NCBI RefSeq assembly: GCF_036010485.1
Contig: NZ_CP108568.1
Coordinates: forward strand, 4,223,001 to 4,287,000
From: Streptomyces sp. NBC_01198
Lineage (GTDB): Bacteria; Actinomycetota; Actinomycetes; Streptomycetales; Streptomycetaceae
Length of the DNA stretch: 64,000 bases
Direction: 5' to 3'
The notes under the pieces are model-generated. The model was given only the letters and a program-made list of their open reading frames with translations. It was not told the DNA's origin and did not search any database. Below are positions 17,032 through 25,672 of the stretch, piece after piece. Numbering within the stretch: the stretch's first letter is position 1; every line of letters begins with the position of its first letter. A program made the translations under genes and the position numbers.

Positions 17032-18066
17032 TCAGGGTGCGGGGGCGGCCGCGGCGGCCGCGTGCAGCAGGAGTTCGGAGCCCAGCGCGGTGAGGGTGTG
17101 GTGGCTCGACCGGCCGCTGCGCCGGGTGACGACCAGCCCGGCCCGCCGCAGCACGGTGGCGTGCTCGCTGGCCGAGGCCTGCGACAGGCCGACCCTGCGG
17201 GCCAGCTGGCCGGTCGTCACACCGTCGGCGATCACTTCGAGCACCGCCGCCCTGCTGTGCCCGAGCAGCGCGGCCAGGCCGTCGTGCGGGCCGCCCAGCG
17301 TACCCAGCAGCGAGTGGCGGCCGGCGTCCGCTACCACCTCGTAGTAGAGCGTCGGCTGCTCGTCGTCCGGGTCGCAGGGCACGTACGAGCTGAACGCGCC
17401 CGGCGCCAGCAGCAGGCCGCGCCCGCCGAGGTGGTAGTCGTACTCGATCTCCGCCCTGGTCTGCACATCGAGCACCGGCGGCCGCCAGCGCATCCGGGGG
17501 CCGAGGCTGCGCAGCACCTGCTCGATGCCGCCGTCCCCCAACTGCCGGGTGCGCTCCGCCCGGTCGGCGGCGAGCAGCGAGGCCAGCGTGCGCCAGTACG
17601 GCGCCACGGCCACCCGGTGGTAGTCGCGTACGCCCGCGGCCAGCCGTTCCGCGGTGTCCTGGTCGCCGTCGGCCAGGTCGCGGGTCCAGCGGGGCAGCGG
17701 GCGGTGCCTGCCGACGTACTCCAGGTCGGCACGCAGCGCCTGCCGCGGGATGCTCAGCAGCCGCTCCAGCTCCTCGTCCAGCGTCGGCAGGCCGATGTGC
17801 GGGCGCAGGAAGCGCGGGACGGGGTGTGCGGGGTCCAGGGGGGCGATCTGCGCGAAGTACGCCTCCCGTGCCGGCGGCAGGCCTGCCCCGGCGCCCGGCG
17901 CGGGCGCGGCAAGGCCTGCCCGTACCCGCCGCCGCCAGCCGTCGAGGCCGGGGGTGCCGGCCCGCTGGACCAGCCGGAAGGCGCTGAAGGTGGTCACCGC
18001 CAGCGGGCTCGGGCGGCCCGCTATCCGGGTGCGGGCCAGATCGGTCAGCGTGAAATGGATGCGCAC
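17032..18066 (-). CDS. ArsR-like HTH transcriptional regulator
   Basis: 344 residues from GTG 18066, which follows GGGGGAGG and gives RIHFTLTDLARTRIAG, the N-terminus I recall for this streptomycete family. ATG 18078 and GTG 18129 are alternatives. The first 230 residues are an uncharacterised domain rich in Arg and Asp. The C-terminus carries a winged helix: HSRAAVLEVIADGVTTGQLARRVGLSQASASEHATVLRRAGLVVTRR, then SSHHTLTALGSELL. It is divergent from a gene for a small secreted protein (18238), which it may control. The inducer is unknown. Confidence 0.8.
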   Translation of the reverse strand: MRIHFTLTDLARTRIAGRPSPLAVTTFSAFRLVQRAGTPGLDGWRRRVRAGLAAPAPGAGAGLPPAREAYFAQIAPLDPAHPVPRFLRPHIGLPTLDEELERLLSIPRQALRADLEYVGRHRPLPRWTRDLADGDQDTAERLAAGVRDYHRVAVAPYWRTLASLLAADRAERTRQLGDGGIEQVLRSLGPRMRWRPPVLDVQTRAEIEYDYHLGGRGLLLAPGAFSSYVPCDPDDEQPTLYYEVVADAGRHSLLGTLGGPHDGLAALLGHSRAAVLEVIADGVTTGQLARRVGLSQASASEHATVLRRAGLVVTRRSGRSSHHTLTALGSELLLHAAAAAAPAP

Positions 18067-18237
18067 GGCCTCCCCCATTCGCTTCGACCAGGGCCGAAAC
18101 GTGTCGCCGTCGTCCTTTGTACACGCCACGGTGGGTGCGTGCGGGGCGCCCCGGGGCCTCAGGGGGATGGGCCGGGGGCGCCACCGCTCGCTGACGACCG
18201 ATCACCCGGTCGCCGCACGCTACGGGAGGACGCGGGG

Positions 18238-18900
18238 ATGACAGCACGTCAGTGGTGGCACACGGAGCGCAGGGCGCGGTCCATGGCGCGGGGCGTCGTA
18301 CATTGCGTCGGGTTCGGTGCGCGGCGGCGGCCGCGGCTCGCGAGCGCCGCCCTGGTCGCGGGCGCGGTCGCCGCGCTGCTGGCGGTGCCGGCCGGCGCCG
18401 GCGCGGCGGTCCCCGCCGGCGGCATCCCCGACCTGCCGGGCGTACCGGCGGACGTGTCGGGCCTGGTGGGCCCGCTCGTCACCCACCCGGCGCAGGAGCC
18501 GGTCGACTATCCCGCAGGCGAGGTGTGTGCCTTCGCCGCGCACGCCGACTTCCCGGTCAGCGACCTGACCACCAGGACCTGGACCGATGCCGCAGGCACC
18601 CCGGTCTTCGCGATCGAGAGCGGCCCGCTCGTCATGAAGGTCACCAACCTGGCCACCGGGAAGTCCGTCGAGCGCGACATCTCGGGATCCGGCGTGGTCA
18701 CCTACCCCGACCCCGACTCCTTCGTCCTCAGCGGGAACGACTGGTCGGCCGGCTTCCACACCGGGGACCACCCGCACAACCGGTGGATCGTTGCGAGCAC
18801 GTACATGTCGGTGAAGATCAGCACGGTGGCCGGCACGACCAGCAGGCGACTGCTGGTGCTGGCCGGACCGTACGAGGACCTCTGCGCGACGCTGGCCTGA
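18238..18900 (+). CDS. Secreted protein of unknown function
   Basis: 220 residues from ATG 18238 with GGGAGGA upstream. A long Arg-rich n-region (about 40 residues) precedes a hydrophobic core ASAALVAGAVAALLAVPAGAGAAVPA, cleaved near residue 60; ATG 18283 would give a more normal signal peptide. The mature domain of about 160 residues is beta-rich: VTHPAQEPVDYPAGEVCAF, FPVSDLTTRTWTDAAGTPVFAIESGP, and a conserved-looking HTGDHPHNRWIVASTYMSVK. Two cysteines (in GEVCAF and EDLCATL) probably pair. I recognise similar secreted streptomycete proteins but no assigned function. Confidence 0.75.
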   Translation: MTARQWWHTERRARSMARGVVHCVGFGARRRPRLASAALVAGAVAALLAVPAGAGAAVPAGGIPDLPGVPADVSGLVGPLVTHPAQEPVDYPAGEVCAFAAHADFPVSDLTTRTWTDAAGTPVFAIESGPLVMKVTNLATGKSVERDISGSGVVTYPDPDSFVLSGNDWSAGFHTGDHPHNRWIVASTYMSVKISTVAGTTSRRLLVLAGPYEDLCATLA

Positions 18901-18961
18901 GCCGGGCGGCGCGGCAATGTGCCGCGCCGCCCGCGTCCATGACGGCGTGCCGGGCCGTCCG

Positions 18962-19567
18962 TCAGGCTTCGTGGACCGGCATCGGGTCGCGCCACATCGG
19001 CCACATCTGCGGGCCGTCGGGGAGGTCGATGGTGCTGCCCGACCAGACGAAGCCGAGGCGTTCGTAGAGCGCGCGGCTGCGCAGCGAGCTGGCCTCCAGG
19101 TAGGCGGCGCGGCCCTCCCGGTCGCAGCGGGCAAGCACCGAGGTGATCAGCTCGGTGCCGCGCCCCTGGCTGCGGGCGGAGCCGTCGACCGCGATCAGCA
19201 TCAGATGCTCGTGCGCCCGGTCCTTGGGATGCGCCGCGTCGAGGATCTGGCCTATCGTCTCGACCCGCTCGTTGGCCGGGTCGACGACCTGCCGCAGTTC
19301 GGCCGGACCGTTGTCGTCGGCCGGGTGGCCGCCGGCCGGCACCGAGAACCACAGCGCCGCCGCGGAGCCGTCCACCGCCACGTCGACGTAGCCCTCGGCC
19401 AGCGCGGCGTCCAGGAACGCGCCCATCATCACGCCATGCCTGGCACGCCGGTCGGCAGGGTCGGGAAACACCCAGCCGCTGACCGCGTCGTCCTGGAAGA
19501 CCCGGTCCAGCAGGCCGGTCACGGCCGCCCTGTCGTCCTGCCCGGCCCGTCGGATCGCCACACCCAT
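18962..19567 (-). CDS. GNAT family N-acetyltransferase
   Basis: 201 residues from ATG 19567, with GGAGG upstream. GNAT core: VAIRRAGQDDRAAVTGLLDRVF at the start, the acetyl-CoA pyrophosphate loop SQGRGTELITSVLARCDREG (QGRGT replaces the usual Q/RxxGxG/A), then YLEASSLRSRALYERLGF. An insert with HLMLIAVDGSARSQGRG precedes motif A. It should acetylate a small amine or similar acceptor in the cytoplasm. Its start is 65 bases from the stop of the dehydrogenase at 19632-20537, so both may form one minus-strand transcript. Confidence 0.85.
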   Translation of the reverse strand: MGVAIRRAGQDDRAAVTGLLDRVFQDDAVSGWVFPDPADRRARHGVMMGAFLDAALAEGYVDVAVDGSAAALWFSVPAGGHPADDNGPAELRQVVDPANERVETIGQILDAAHPKDRAHEHLMLIAVDGSARSQGRGTELITSVLARCDREGRAAYLEASSLRSRALYERLGFVWSGSTIDLPDGPQMWPMWRDPMPVHEA

Positions 19568-19631
19568 TCGCTTGTCCTCCGCCTGTCCGTTTGGTCGTAT
19601 CAACTGATCTTTTCCGTAAGGCGGTTGCAGC

Positions 19632-20537
19632 CTAAGCCCTGGCGGAAGGCCTGGCTCCGGCGGTACGGGCCTCGATCGCGTGCAGTACCGCGACCATGTC
19701 GGCGCCGCCGTGGCCGAGCCCCACCGTCTCGTCGAACAGCGCATGGCAGACGTCCAGCAGCGGCGACGCCAGAGCGGCCTCCCGGGCCGCCTCGGCGATC
19801 AGCCGGTTGTTCTTCAGCACATCGAGCGCGGCCGCCTGCACCGCGAAGTCACGGTCCCTCAGTTTGGGCGCCTTCGCCCGGGAAACCGCGCTGGCCATCG
19901 GCCCCGCGTCGAGCACGGCGAGGAAGCGGTCGCGGTCCAGCCCGTACCGGTCGGCGAAGTGGAAGGCCTCGGTGAGGCCGGTGACCATGGTGATGAGGAA
20001 GAGGTTCACCGACAGCTTCGTCAGCAGCGCGCTCGGGACCTGGCCGCAGTCGAAGGCCTCCCGGCACATCGGCGCCAGCAGCGGCCGCACCGCGTCCACC
20101 GCCTGCCGCCCGCCGGCCAGCATCGCCACCAGCTCCCCGGCTTCGGCGGGCCCTCGCGAGCCCGACACCGGCGCCTCCACGTAACGGCCGCCCGCTGCCA
20201 GGACGTCGGCCTCCAGCGCGCGCGAGAATCCGGGCGAGGTCGTGCCCATGTGCACGATCGTCCGGCCGGCGACCCGGGCGGCGAAACCGGCCGTGCCACG
20301 CGCCAGCACGGCGTCGACCGCGGGGTCGTCGGCCAGCATCAGGAAGACGACGTCGCTCTCGCGCAGGACGTCGCCGGGCGTCTCCGCGACCCGGGCGCCG
20401 GCGGCCCGCAGCGGTTCGGCCCTGGCGCGCGTCCTGTTCCACACCGTCAGCGGCGCCCGCCCCGCCAGGTGCCGCGCCAGGTTGAGGGACATGGGCTGAC
20501 CCATGACGCCGAGACCGAGGAAGCCCGCTCTGAGCAT
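19632..20537 (-). CDS. NAD(P)-dependent beta-hydroxyacid dehydrogenase (HIBADH-like)
   Basis: 301 residues from ATG 20537. The N-terminal Rossmann motif is AGFLGLGVMGQPMSLNLARHL, followed by the substrate signature region FVEAPVSGSRGPAEAGELVAMLAGG (printed as YVEAPVSGSRGP) and the catalytic Lys in ALLTKLSVNLFLITMVTGLTEAF. This is the layout of 3-hydroxyisobutyrate and related dehydrogenases or imine reductases. The start lies 45 bases from the operator pair at 20583-20625, so the TetR protein encoded at 21156 may control this gene as well as the divergent GNAT gene. Confidence 0.87.
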   Translation of the reverse strand: MLRAGFLGLGVMGQPMSLNLARHLAGRAPLTVWNRTRARAEPLRAAGARVAETPGDVLRESDVVFLMLADDPAVDAVLARGTAGFAARVAGRTIVHMGTTSPGFSRALEADVLAAGGRYVEAPVSGSRGPAEAGELVAMLAGGRQAVDAVRPLLAPMCREAFDCGQVPSALLTKLSVNLFLITMVTGLTEAFHFADRYGLDRDRFLAVLDAGPMASAVSRAKAPKLRDRDFAVQAAALDVLKNNRLIAEAAREAALASPLLDVCHALFDETVGLGHGGADMVAVLHAIEARTAGARPSARA

Positions 20538-20582
20538 GCCGTCCGGAGTCCTTTCCGCGGGGCCGTGTGTGGCCTTGCGATC

Positions 20583-20625
20583 TATGACAGCCGTCATAAT
20601 ACTGGCCGCTATGACCACTGTCATA
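20583..20625. promoter_or_regulatory. Twin TATGAC-N4-GTCATA operators (probable TetR sites)
   Basis: Two perfect inverted repeats with the same half-sites: 20583-20598 (centre AGCC) and 20610-20625 (centre CACT). They are 27 bp apart centre to centre and lie in the 73-base divergent gap, the second covering the ATG of the GNAT gene. They fit a TetR dimer operator pair; the likely ligand is the regulator encoded in the same operon at 21156. Confidence 0.7.
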
Positions 20626-21144
20626 GACCCCGTCGTACCGCCCCTCCCCGCGGCAACCGTCCGGCGCTGGCAGACCGCGGTCGTCACACCCGCCGACGCC
20701 CCCGCCCTGCACGACCTCGTCACGGCCTGCTCGCAGGCCACCCTCCGGCTGCGCTTCTTCGGCCAAGTCCGCGCCTTCCCCGCGGAGTACCTGGCCGGCG
20801 TGCTGGCCGGCCGCGCCGACGTCCATGACGCGGTGGTCGCCTACGCGTACGGCGCGAGCAGTGCGCGCCCGGTCGGCCTCGCCAGCCTCGCCCTGCCCCC
20901 GGACGGAGGCGCCGCGGAACTGGGCGTCCTGGTCGCCGACGCCTGGCAACGTCAGGGCGCCGGCCGCGCCATGGTCGACCTGCTGCTGGCCCGCGCCCGT
21001 GCCCGCGGCGTCCGGCAGGTCAGCGCCGCCGTGCTGCCCGGCCGCTCCGCGCTGCTCGCCGCCCTGGGCCGCCACCTGCCGGCGGAGCACCTGGCGCATT
21101 CCACGGACGGCCCCAGCGGCGTCTATAAGCTGGACCGACCATGA
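20611..21144 (+). CDS. GNAT family N-acetyltransferase
   Basis: 177 residues from ATG 20611. Motif A with the acetyl-CoA loop is GVLVADAWQRQGAGRAMVDLLLARARARGVRQV (QRQGAG). The early part, LHDLVTACSQATLRLRFFGQV, resembles the GNAT domains associated with protein acetylation such as those fused to acetyl-CoA synthetase-like proteins. The start codon lies inside the second operator, so expression is likely blocked at initiation by the regulator encoded downstream. There is no good Shine-Dalgarno site, and the transcript may be leaderless (inference). Confidence 0.83.
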   Translation: MTTVIDPVVPPLPAATVRRWQTAVVTPADAPALHDLVTACSQATLRLRFFGQVRAFPAEYLAGVLAGRADVHDAVVAYAYGASSARPVGLASLALPPDGGAAELGVLVADAWQRQGAGRAMVDLLLARARARGVRQVSAAVLPGRSALLAALGRHLPAEHLAHSTDGPSGVYKLDRP

Positions 21145-21155
21145 GGAGGCCGGCG

Positions 21156-21770
21156 ATGACTGCACCCCGCACCCACGGCCCGCGGGAACGGATGGTCTTC
21201 GCCGCGGCCCAGCTCATCCGCCGCGACGGCGTCGGCGCCACCGGCATGCGCGACGTCGCCGCCCGCGCCGAGGCGCCCCGCGGGTCCCTCCAGCACTACT
21301 TCCCCGGCGGCAAGGAACAGCTGGTCAACGAGGCCGTCACCTGGGCCGGTCACTACGCCGGCAAGCGCGTCGCCCGCTACCTCGCCGCCCTCCCCGAGCC
21401 CACCCCCGGCGCCCTCTTCGCCGCGATGACCCAGCAGTGGATCGACGAGTTCGAGGCCACCGGCTTCGGCACCGGCTGCCCGGTCGCCGCCGCCACCGTC
21501 GACTCGACCGCCTCCACCCCCTCGGCCCGCGAGGCCACGGCCTCGGCCTTCACCGCCTGGACCACCCCCCTGACCGCGGCCCTGACCACCCTCCACGTCC
21601 CCCCGGACCGCGCCCCCGCCCTGGCCACCCTGATGATCTCCACCCTGGAGGGCGCCATCCTCCTGGCCCGCGCCCACGAGTCCACCACCCCCCTGACCAC
21701 CGTCACCACAGAACTGACCCCCCTCCTGAACGCATCCGCCACCCGCCCGGCCACGCGCGCACCCGCATAA
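21156..21770 (+). CDS. TetR family transcriptional regulator
   Basis: 204 residues from ATG 21156, eleven bases after the GNAT stop, with GAGGAGG at ideal distance; ATG 21141 overlapping the previous stop is a weaker choice. The N-terminal HTH is ERMVFAAAQLIRRDGVGATGMRDVAARAEAPRGSLQHYFPGGKEQLVNEAV. The C-terminal ligand domain (TGFGTGCPVAAATVDS) is of the LmrA/YxaF kind. Co-transcription with the GNAT gene and the paired palindromes at 20583-20625 suggest an autoregulated module that also covers the divergent dehydrogenase. Confidence 0.9.
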   Translation: MTAPRTHGPRERMVFAAAQLIRRDGVGATGMRDVAARAEAPRGSLQHYFPGGKEQLVNEAVTWAGHYAGKRVARYLAALPEPTPGALFAAMTQQWIDEFEATGFGTGCPVAAATVDSTASTPSAREATASAFTAWTTPLTAALTTLHVPPDRAPALATLMISTLEGAILLARAHESTTPLTTVTTELTPLLNASATRPATRAPA

Positions 21771-22248
21771 GCCCGACGGCCTGGCGGCACCCGGCTAGGG
21801 CGCGGCGCCCACGCAGCGGCAGATACGTCCCACGGCCAGGTGGCACCCCGCTGAGGGCGCGGGGAACTGCGCGCCCGGCCCCCACGCACCGGCACATGCG
21901 GCCCACGGCCAAGCGGCACCCCCCGAGGGGCGCGAGGAACTGCGCGCCCAGCCCGAGCGGACCGCCGCGTCCGCACCCATCCACCCCCACCTCCCCAAGG
22001 TCACATTCCGCGAAGAATGCCCGTTGTGCTTAGTTCGTCCCTCGGCGGGCATCCGCTCCACGAGGCGGGGGCGGCCCCTACGACCGGCCGTAGGCCACGA
22101 AACCGCCGTCGCGGGCGCCGCCCACAGAAAACGGCGCCGCCCCGGCAAACGGCGCCCCCCGGGGGCCGGGCCCCAGGCGGCGAGGGCGCCGCACAAACCA
22201 CCGAGCCCGCCGCCAGGCGAATGGCCCCCGGCGAGTGAGGAGCGCGCG
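21771..22248. repeat. Gene-free region with three tandem degenerate intergenic repeats
   Basis: No gene in about 480 bases. Three imperfect units start with ACGGCC or a near match at 21776, 21832 and 21905. Each continues as a GGCGGCACC-type stretch and a GC-rich palindromic core; the second has GCGCGGGGAACTGCGCGC and the third GCGCGAGGAACTGCGCGC. The same core occurs at 5861. The rest (21,960-22,240) is GC-rich leader before the universal stress gene, including the short inverted stretch GGGGGCCGGGCCCC near 22,159. Confidence 0.6.
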
Positions 22249-22695
22249 ATGACAGACGGCACGATCGTGGTCGGCGTCGACGGCTCGATCGCCGCCCAGC
22301 AGGCCTTGCGCTGGGCCGCCCTCCAGGCGGAGCTGACCGGCGCCTCGCTTGTCGCCGTAATGGCGTGGGAGCTCCCGGGAGCCTTCGGCTGGGCGGACGT
22401 CCCGGAACTCCCTGACGACCTGGACCTGGAAGGCCCGGCGTCCCGCGCGCTGGCGGAGGCGGTCGACGACGCCCTCCCGCCCGCGAAGGCCGCAGCCGTC
22501 GAGCAGGTGGTCGTCGCGGGCAACCCGGCCCAGGCGATCCTCGACCGCGCCGAGACCGCCGACCTGATCGTCGTGGGCGTGCGCGGCCACGGCACCTTCC
22601 GCGCGCCCCTCCTCGGCTCGGTCAGTCATACCGTCACACTTCACGCGACCTGCCCGGTCGTCGTGGTGCGTGGGGTGACGGAAGTGACGGGATAG
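22249..22695 (+). CDS. Universal stress protein (UspA family)
   Basis: 148 residues from ATG 22249, after a GAGGAGC ribosome site. A single Usp domain: GTIVVGVDGSIAAQQALRWAALQAELTGASLVAVMAWE at the N-terminus. The C-terminal ATP-binding signature is DLIVVGVRGHGTFRAPLLGSVSHTVTLHATCPVVVVR, which matches the GxxG-x9-G(S/T) pattern of ATP-binding Usp proteins. Streptomycetes carry many such genes tied to dormancy and redox stress. No partner gene is evident. Confidence 0.93.
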   Translation: MTDGTIVVGVDGSIAAQQALRWAALQAELTGASLVAVMAWELPGAFGWADVPELPDDLDLEGPASRALAEAVDDALPPAKAAAVEQVVVAGNPAQAILDRAETADLIVVGVRGHGTFRAPLLGSVSHTVTLHATCPVVVVRGVTEVTG

Positions 22696-22783
22696 CCGCA
22701 GCTCATCGCGCATAGCCCAGAGTTATCCACAGGCTGTGACGACAGCCGCTCCCGAGGACCGCTCGGCGGAGCATCATGGTGGC

Positions 22784-24688
22784 ATGAACGAAACGACCGG
22801 ATCCGCCAGCGGGTCCACGCCCGAATCCGACGCCGTGCCGGCCGTGCCCGCACCCTCCCCCACCCCGTCCGGAAGCCTGCCCGGGGCCATCCCGGGCGCG
22901 CTGCCCGACTGGGAGAAGAGGTATCGCGCACCCCGGGTCGGACTGCCGGAGTGGGCGGAGGACGCCCCCGACCACAGCCTGTACGTCTCCGACGTCACCG
23001 GCACGTACGAGCTGTACGCGTGGGATCGGACGACGGGCGAGCGCCGCCAGGTCACCGATCGTCCGAACGGCACGACGGACGGCACCCTCAGCCGGGACGG
23101 CGAATGGGTGTGGTGGTTCTCCGACACGAATGGCGACGAGTTCGGCGTGTGGATGCGCCAGTCGTTCGGTGGTGGCGACGACATACCGGCCGCTCCCGGG
23201 CTCGACCCCTCCTATCCCGCGGGCCTGGCCCTCGGCGCCGGCGGCCTCGCCGTCGTCGGCCGCTCCACAGACGACGAGGGCACGACCGTGCATGTCGTGC
23301 CGCCGGACGGCGGGGAGCCGTACGAGATCTACCGCCACGAGGAGTCCGCCGGCGTCGGCGACCTCTCCGAGGACGGCACGCTGGTGGTGATCGAGCACAC
23401 CGAGCACGGCGACGCCATGCACAGCGCCCTGCGGGTGCTGCGGGTCGCGGACGGCTCCGTGGTGGCGGAACTGGACGACACCGAGGGCGGCACCCGCGAG
23501 CTGGGCCTGGACAGCCTCGGCTTCGCGCCCGTGCCCGGCGACACCCGGCTGCTGGTCGGCCACCAGCGGGAGGACCGCTGGCTGCCGATGATCTGGGACG
23601 TCGCAGGCGGAGAGCAGATCGCGCCCGCGATAGACCTGCCGGGCGACGTGCAGGCCGAGTGGTATCCGGACGGCAGCGCGCTGCTGGTGGTGCACGACTT
23701 CCGGGCGCGCAGCGAGATGTTCCGCTACGACCTGGCGGACGGCACGCTGACCGCGCTCGACACCCCGCGCGGCTCGGTCGGCGGCGCCACCGCCAGGCCG
23801 GACGGCACGGTGGAGTATCTGTGGTCGTCGGCCGCCCGGCCTCCGGTGGTGCGCTCCACCACCGGAGCCGTCGTGCTGGAGGCCCCGGGCCTGCGGGCGC
23901 CCGAGTCCGTCCCGGTGGAGGACGTGTGGGTGGACGGCCCCGGCGGCCGGATCCACGCCCTGGTGCAGCGGCCGCCGGCCGGTGCGACCCGGGGCAGAGG
24001 ACCGCTGCCGACCGTCTTCGAGATACACGGCGGCCCGACCTGGCACGAGTCGGACTCCTTCGCGGCCGGCCCCGCGGCCTGGCTGGACCACGGCTTCGTG
24101 GTGGTGCGGGTCAACTACCGCGGATCGACCGGGTACGGCCGCGAGTGGACAGACGCGCTCAAGCACCGCGTCGGCCTGATCGAGCTGGAGGACATCGCGG
24201 CGGTCCGCGAGTGGGCGGTGTCGTCGGGGCTGGCCGACCCGGCGCGGCTGGTGCTCACCGGCGGGTCCTGGGGCGGCTATCTGACCCTGCTCGGCCTGGG
24301 CACCCAGCCCGACGCCTGGGCGGTGGGGATCGCGGCGGTCCCGGTCGCCGACTACCCGACCGCGTATGCGGACGAGATGGAGGCGCTGAAGTCACTCGAC
24401 CGCACCCTCTTCGGCGGCTCCCCCACCGAGGTGCCGGAGCGCTACGCCGCCTCGTCCCCGCTGACGTATGTGGAGAAGGTCGCGGCCCCGGTCTACATCA
24501 GCGCGGGGATGAACGACCCGCGCTGCCCGATACGCCAGATCGACAACTACGTGGAGCGGCTCCGGACGCTCGACAAGCCGCACGAGGTGTATCGCTATGA
24601 CGCGGGCCACGGCTCCCTGGTCGTGGAGGAACGCATCAAGCAGGTCCGGCTCGAACTGGCCTTCGCCCTACGCCACGTGGGCGGCTGA
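22784..24688 (+). CDS. S9 family peptidase (prolyl oligopeptidase/dipeptidyl aminopeptidase type)
   Basis: 634 residues from ATG 22784; a GTG at 22736 would add 16 residues and cannot be excluded. No signal peptide, so probably cytoplasmic. The N-terminal part (residues about 40-370) has the repeated DGTLVV/DGSALLV pattern of a beta-propeller. The alpha/beta hydrolase domain begins near EIHGGPTWHESD. Its nucleophile is Ser in LTGGSWGGYLTLLGLG, the acid lies in SAGMNDPRCPI and the His in YDAGHGSLV. It would cut short peptides. The 3' end overlaps the convergent SURF1 gene by 21 bases. Confidence 0.9.
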   Translation: MNETTGSASGSTPESDAVPAVPAPSPTPSGSLPGAIPGALPDWEKRYRAPRVGLPEWAEDAPDHSLYVSDVTGTYELYAWDRTTGERRQVTDRPNGTTDGTLSRDGEWVWWFSDTNGDEFGVWMRQSFGGGDDIPAAPGLDPSYPAGLALGAGGLAVVGRSTDDEGTTVHVVPPDGGEPYEIYRHEESAGVGDLSEDGTLVVIEHTEHGDAMHSALRVLRVADGSVVAELDDTEGGTRELGLDSLGFAPVPGDTRLLVGHQREDRWLPMIWDVAGGEQIAPAIDLPGDVQAEWYPDGSALLVVHDFRARSEMFRYDLADGTLTALDTPRGSVGGATARPDGTVEYLWSSAARPPVVRSTTGAVVLEAPGLRAPESVPVEDVWVDGPGGRIHALVQRPPAGATRGRGPLPTVFEIHGGPTWHESDSFAAGPAAWLDHGFVVVRVNYRGSTGYGREWTDALKHRVGLIELEDIAAVREWAVSSGLADPARLVLTGGSWGGYLTLLGLGTQPDAWAVGIAAVPVADYPTAYADEMEALKSLDRTLFGGSPTEVPERYAASSPLTYVEKVAAPVYISAGMNDPRCPIRQIDNYVERLRTLDKPHEVYRYDAGHGSLVVEERIKQVRLELAFALRHVGG

Positions 24689-25597
24689 CCCGGCCGGCTC
24701 CTCGGCACCGCCCGCCGGCCCGCCGGCGGACCCCGGGACCGGGTCCGGCGCCGAATCCGGCTCCGGGTCCGGGTCCCGGTCCGGGTCGGGGCCCGAGCCC
24801 GGCGCGGGGAGGAGGCCGAGCGCGGCGTCCGCCTGTGCCTCGGCCTCGCGGCGGGCCAGCCGGAAGTACATGAAGACGGCGAAACCGGCGAAGACGAACC
24901 ACTCACCGGTGTAGCCGAGGTTCTGGAAGGCCTTGAGGTCCAGACCGCTGCCCGGGGGCGCCACCGGCGGCACCGGCTTCATCGGTGCGGTGGAGTGGGT
25001 GGCGGTGATCCAGCCGCTGTAGACGGGATAAGGGAGGACGTTGACGAGAGTCGCGGCACTGATGATGCCGAGCTGACCGGTCGGCAGCGCACCGGGGGCG
25101 GCGGGCACCCCGTCGCTGCCCGCGGTCTCGGCGTACTGGAGCGCGCCGGTCACCGAGACCTCGCCGGCCGGGGCGGACGGCACCGCGCCCCGCTCGGCGG
25201 CGGGCGGCACGTCGCCGGGCAGCCAGCCGCGCACCACGGGCAGCGCGGCACCACCGTCGACCCGGAGGGGAGTGAGGACGTAGTAGCCGTTGTGGCCGTC
25301 GAGCGTGCGGTCGGGCACCAGGAGCTGGTGGGCGGTGTCATAGCGGCCGGTCGCGGTGACCGGGCGGCCGGAGGCGTCCGACGGCACCTGGGCCCTGGTG
25401 TCGGGGAGCAGCGCGGCCAGCGGTACGGGCGCCCGGCCGGCGGTCTGCACCTCGGTGTGCTTGGCGTCCTTGTGCGCGTCCACCCGCCCCTGGAAGCGGC
25501 TCAGCTGCCAACTGCCCATGAAGACGCAGAAGGGCACGGCGAGCAGTACGAGCACGCCGACCACCAGCCAGCGCGGCGTGAGCAGGAACCGGTACAC
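24668..25597 (-). CDS. SURF1 family cytochrome oxidase biogenesis protein
   Basis: 309 residues from GTG 25597. Two membrane segments near the ends of the conserved part (WLVVGVLVLLAVPFCVFMGSWQLSRFQGR and WFVFAGFAVFMYFRLARREAE) flank an outer domain with GRYDTAHQLLVPDRTLDGHNGYYVLTPLR and VVRGWLP, the SURF1 signature. SURF1 proteins help insert heme into cytochrome aa3 oxidase. After the second membrane segment the protein has an unusual tail of about 50 residues built from Asp-Pro steps and then Gly/Ala/Pro, which looks disordered. The gene overlaps the convergent peptidase gene at its 3' end. Confidence 0.88.
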   Translation of the reverse strand: MYRFLLTPRWLVVGVLVLLAVPFCVFMGSWQLSRFQGRVDAHKDAKHTEVQTAGRAPVPLAALLPDTRAQVPSDASGRPVTATGRYDTAHQLLVPDRTLDGHNGYYVLTPLRVDGGAALPVVRGWLPGDVPPAAERGAVPSAPAGEVSVTGALQYAETAGSDGVPAAPGALPTGQLGIISAATLVNVLPYPVYSGWITATHSTAPMKPVPPVAPPGSGLDLKAFQNLGYTGEWFVFAGFAVFMYFRLARREAEAQADAALGLLPAPGSGPDPDRDPDPEPDSAPDPVPGSAGGPAGGAEEPAGSAAHVA

Positions 25598-25672
25598 ACC
25601 CCCACGGTACGGGTCCGGCCCCCGCCCCCCGCCACCGGGACCCGCGCCACCGGCGGGACCCCGCGCCGCCTG

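Noticed and set aside
16945..18237. Plus-strand open frame running through the HTH regulator gene into the secreted protein
   Set aside because: Arg/Gly-rich antisense shadow; the real start with ribosome site and signal peptide is at 18238.
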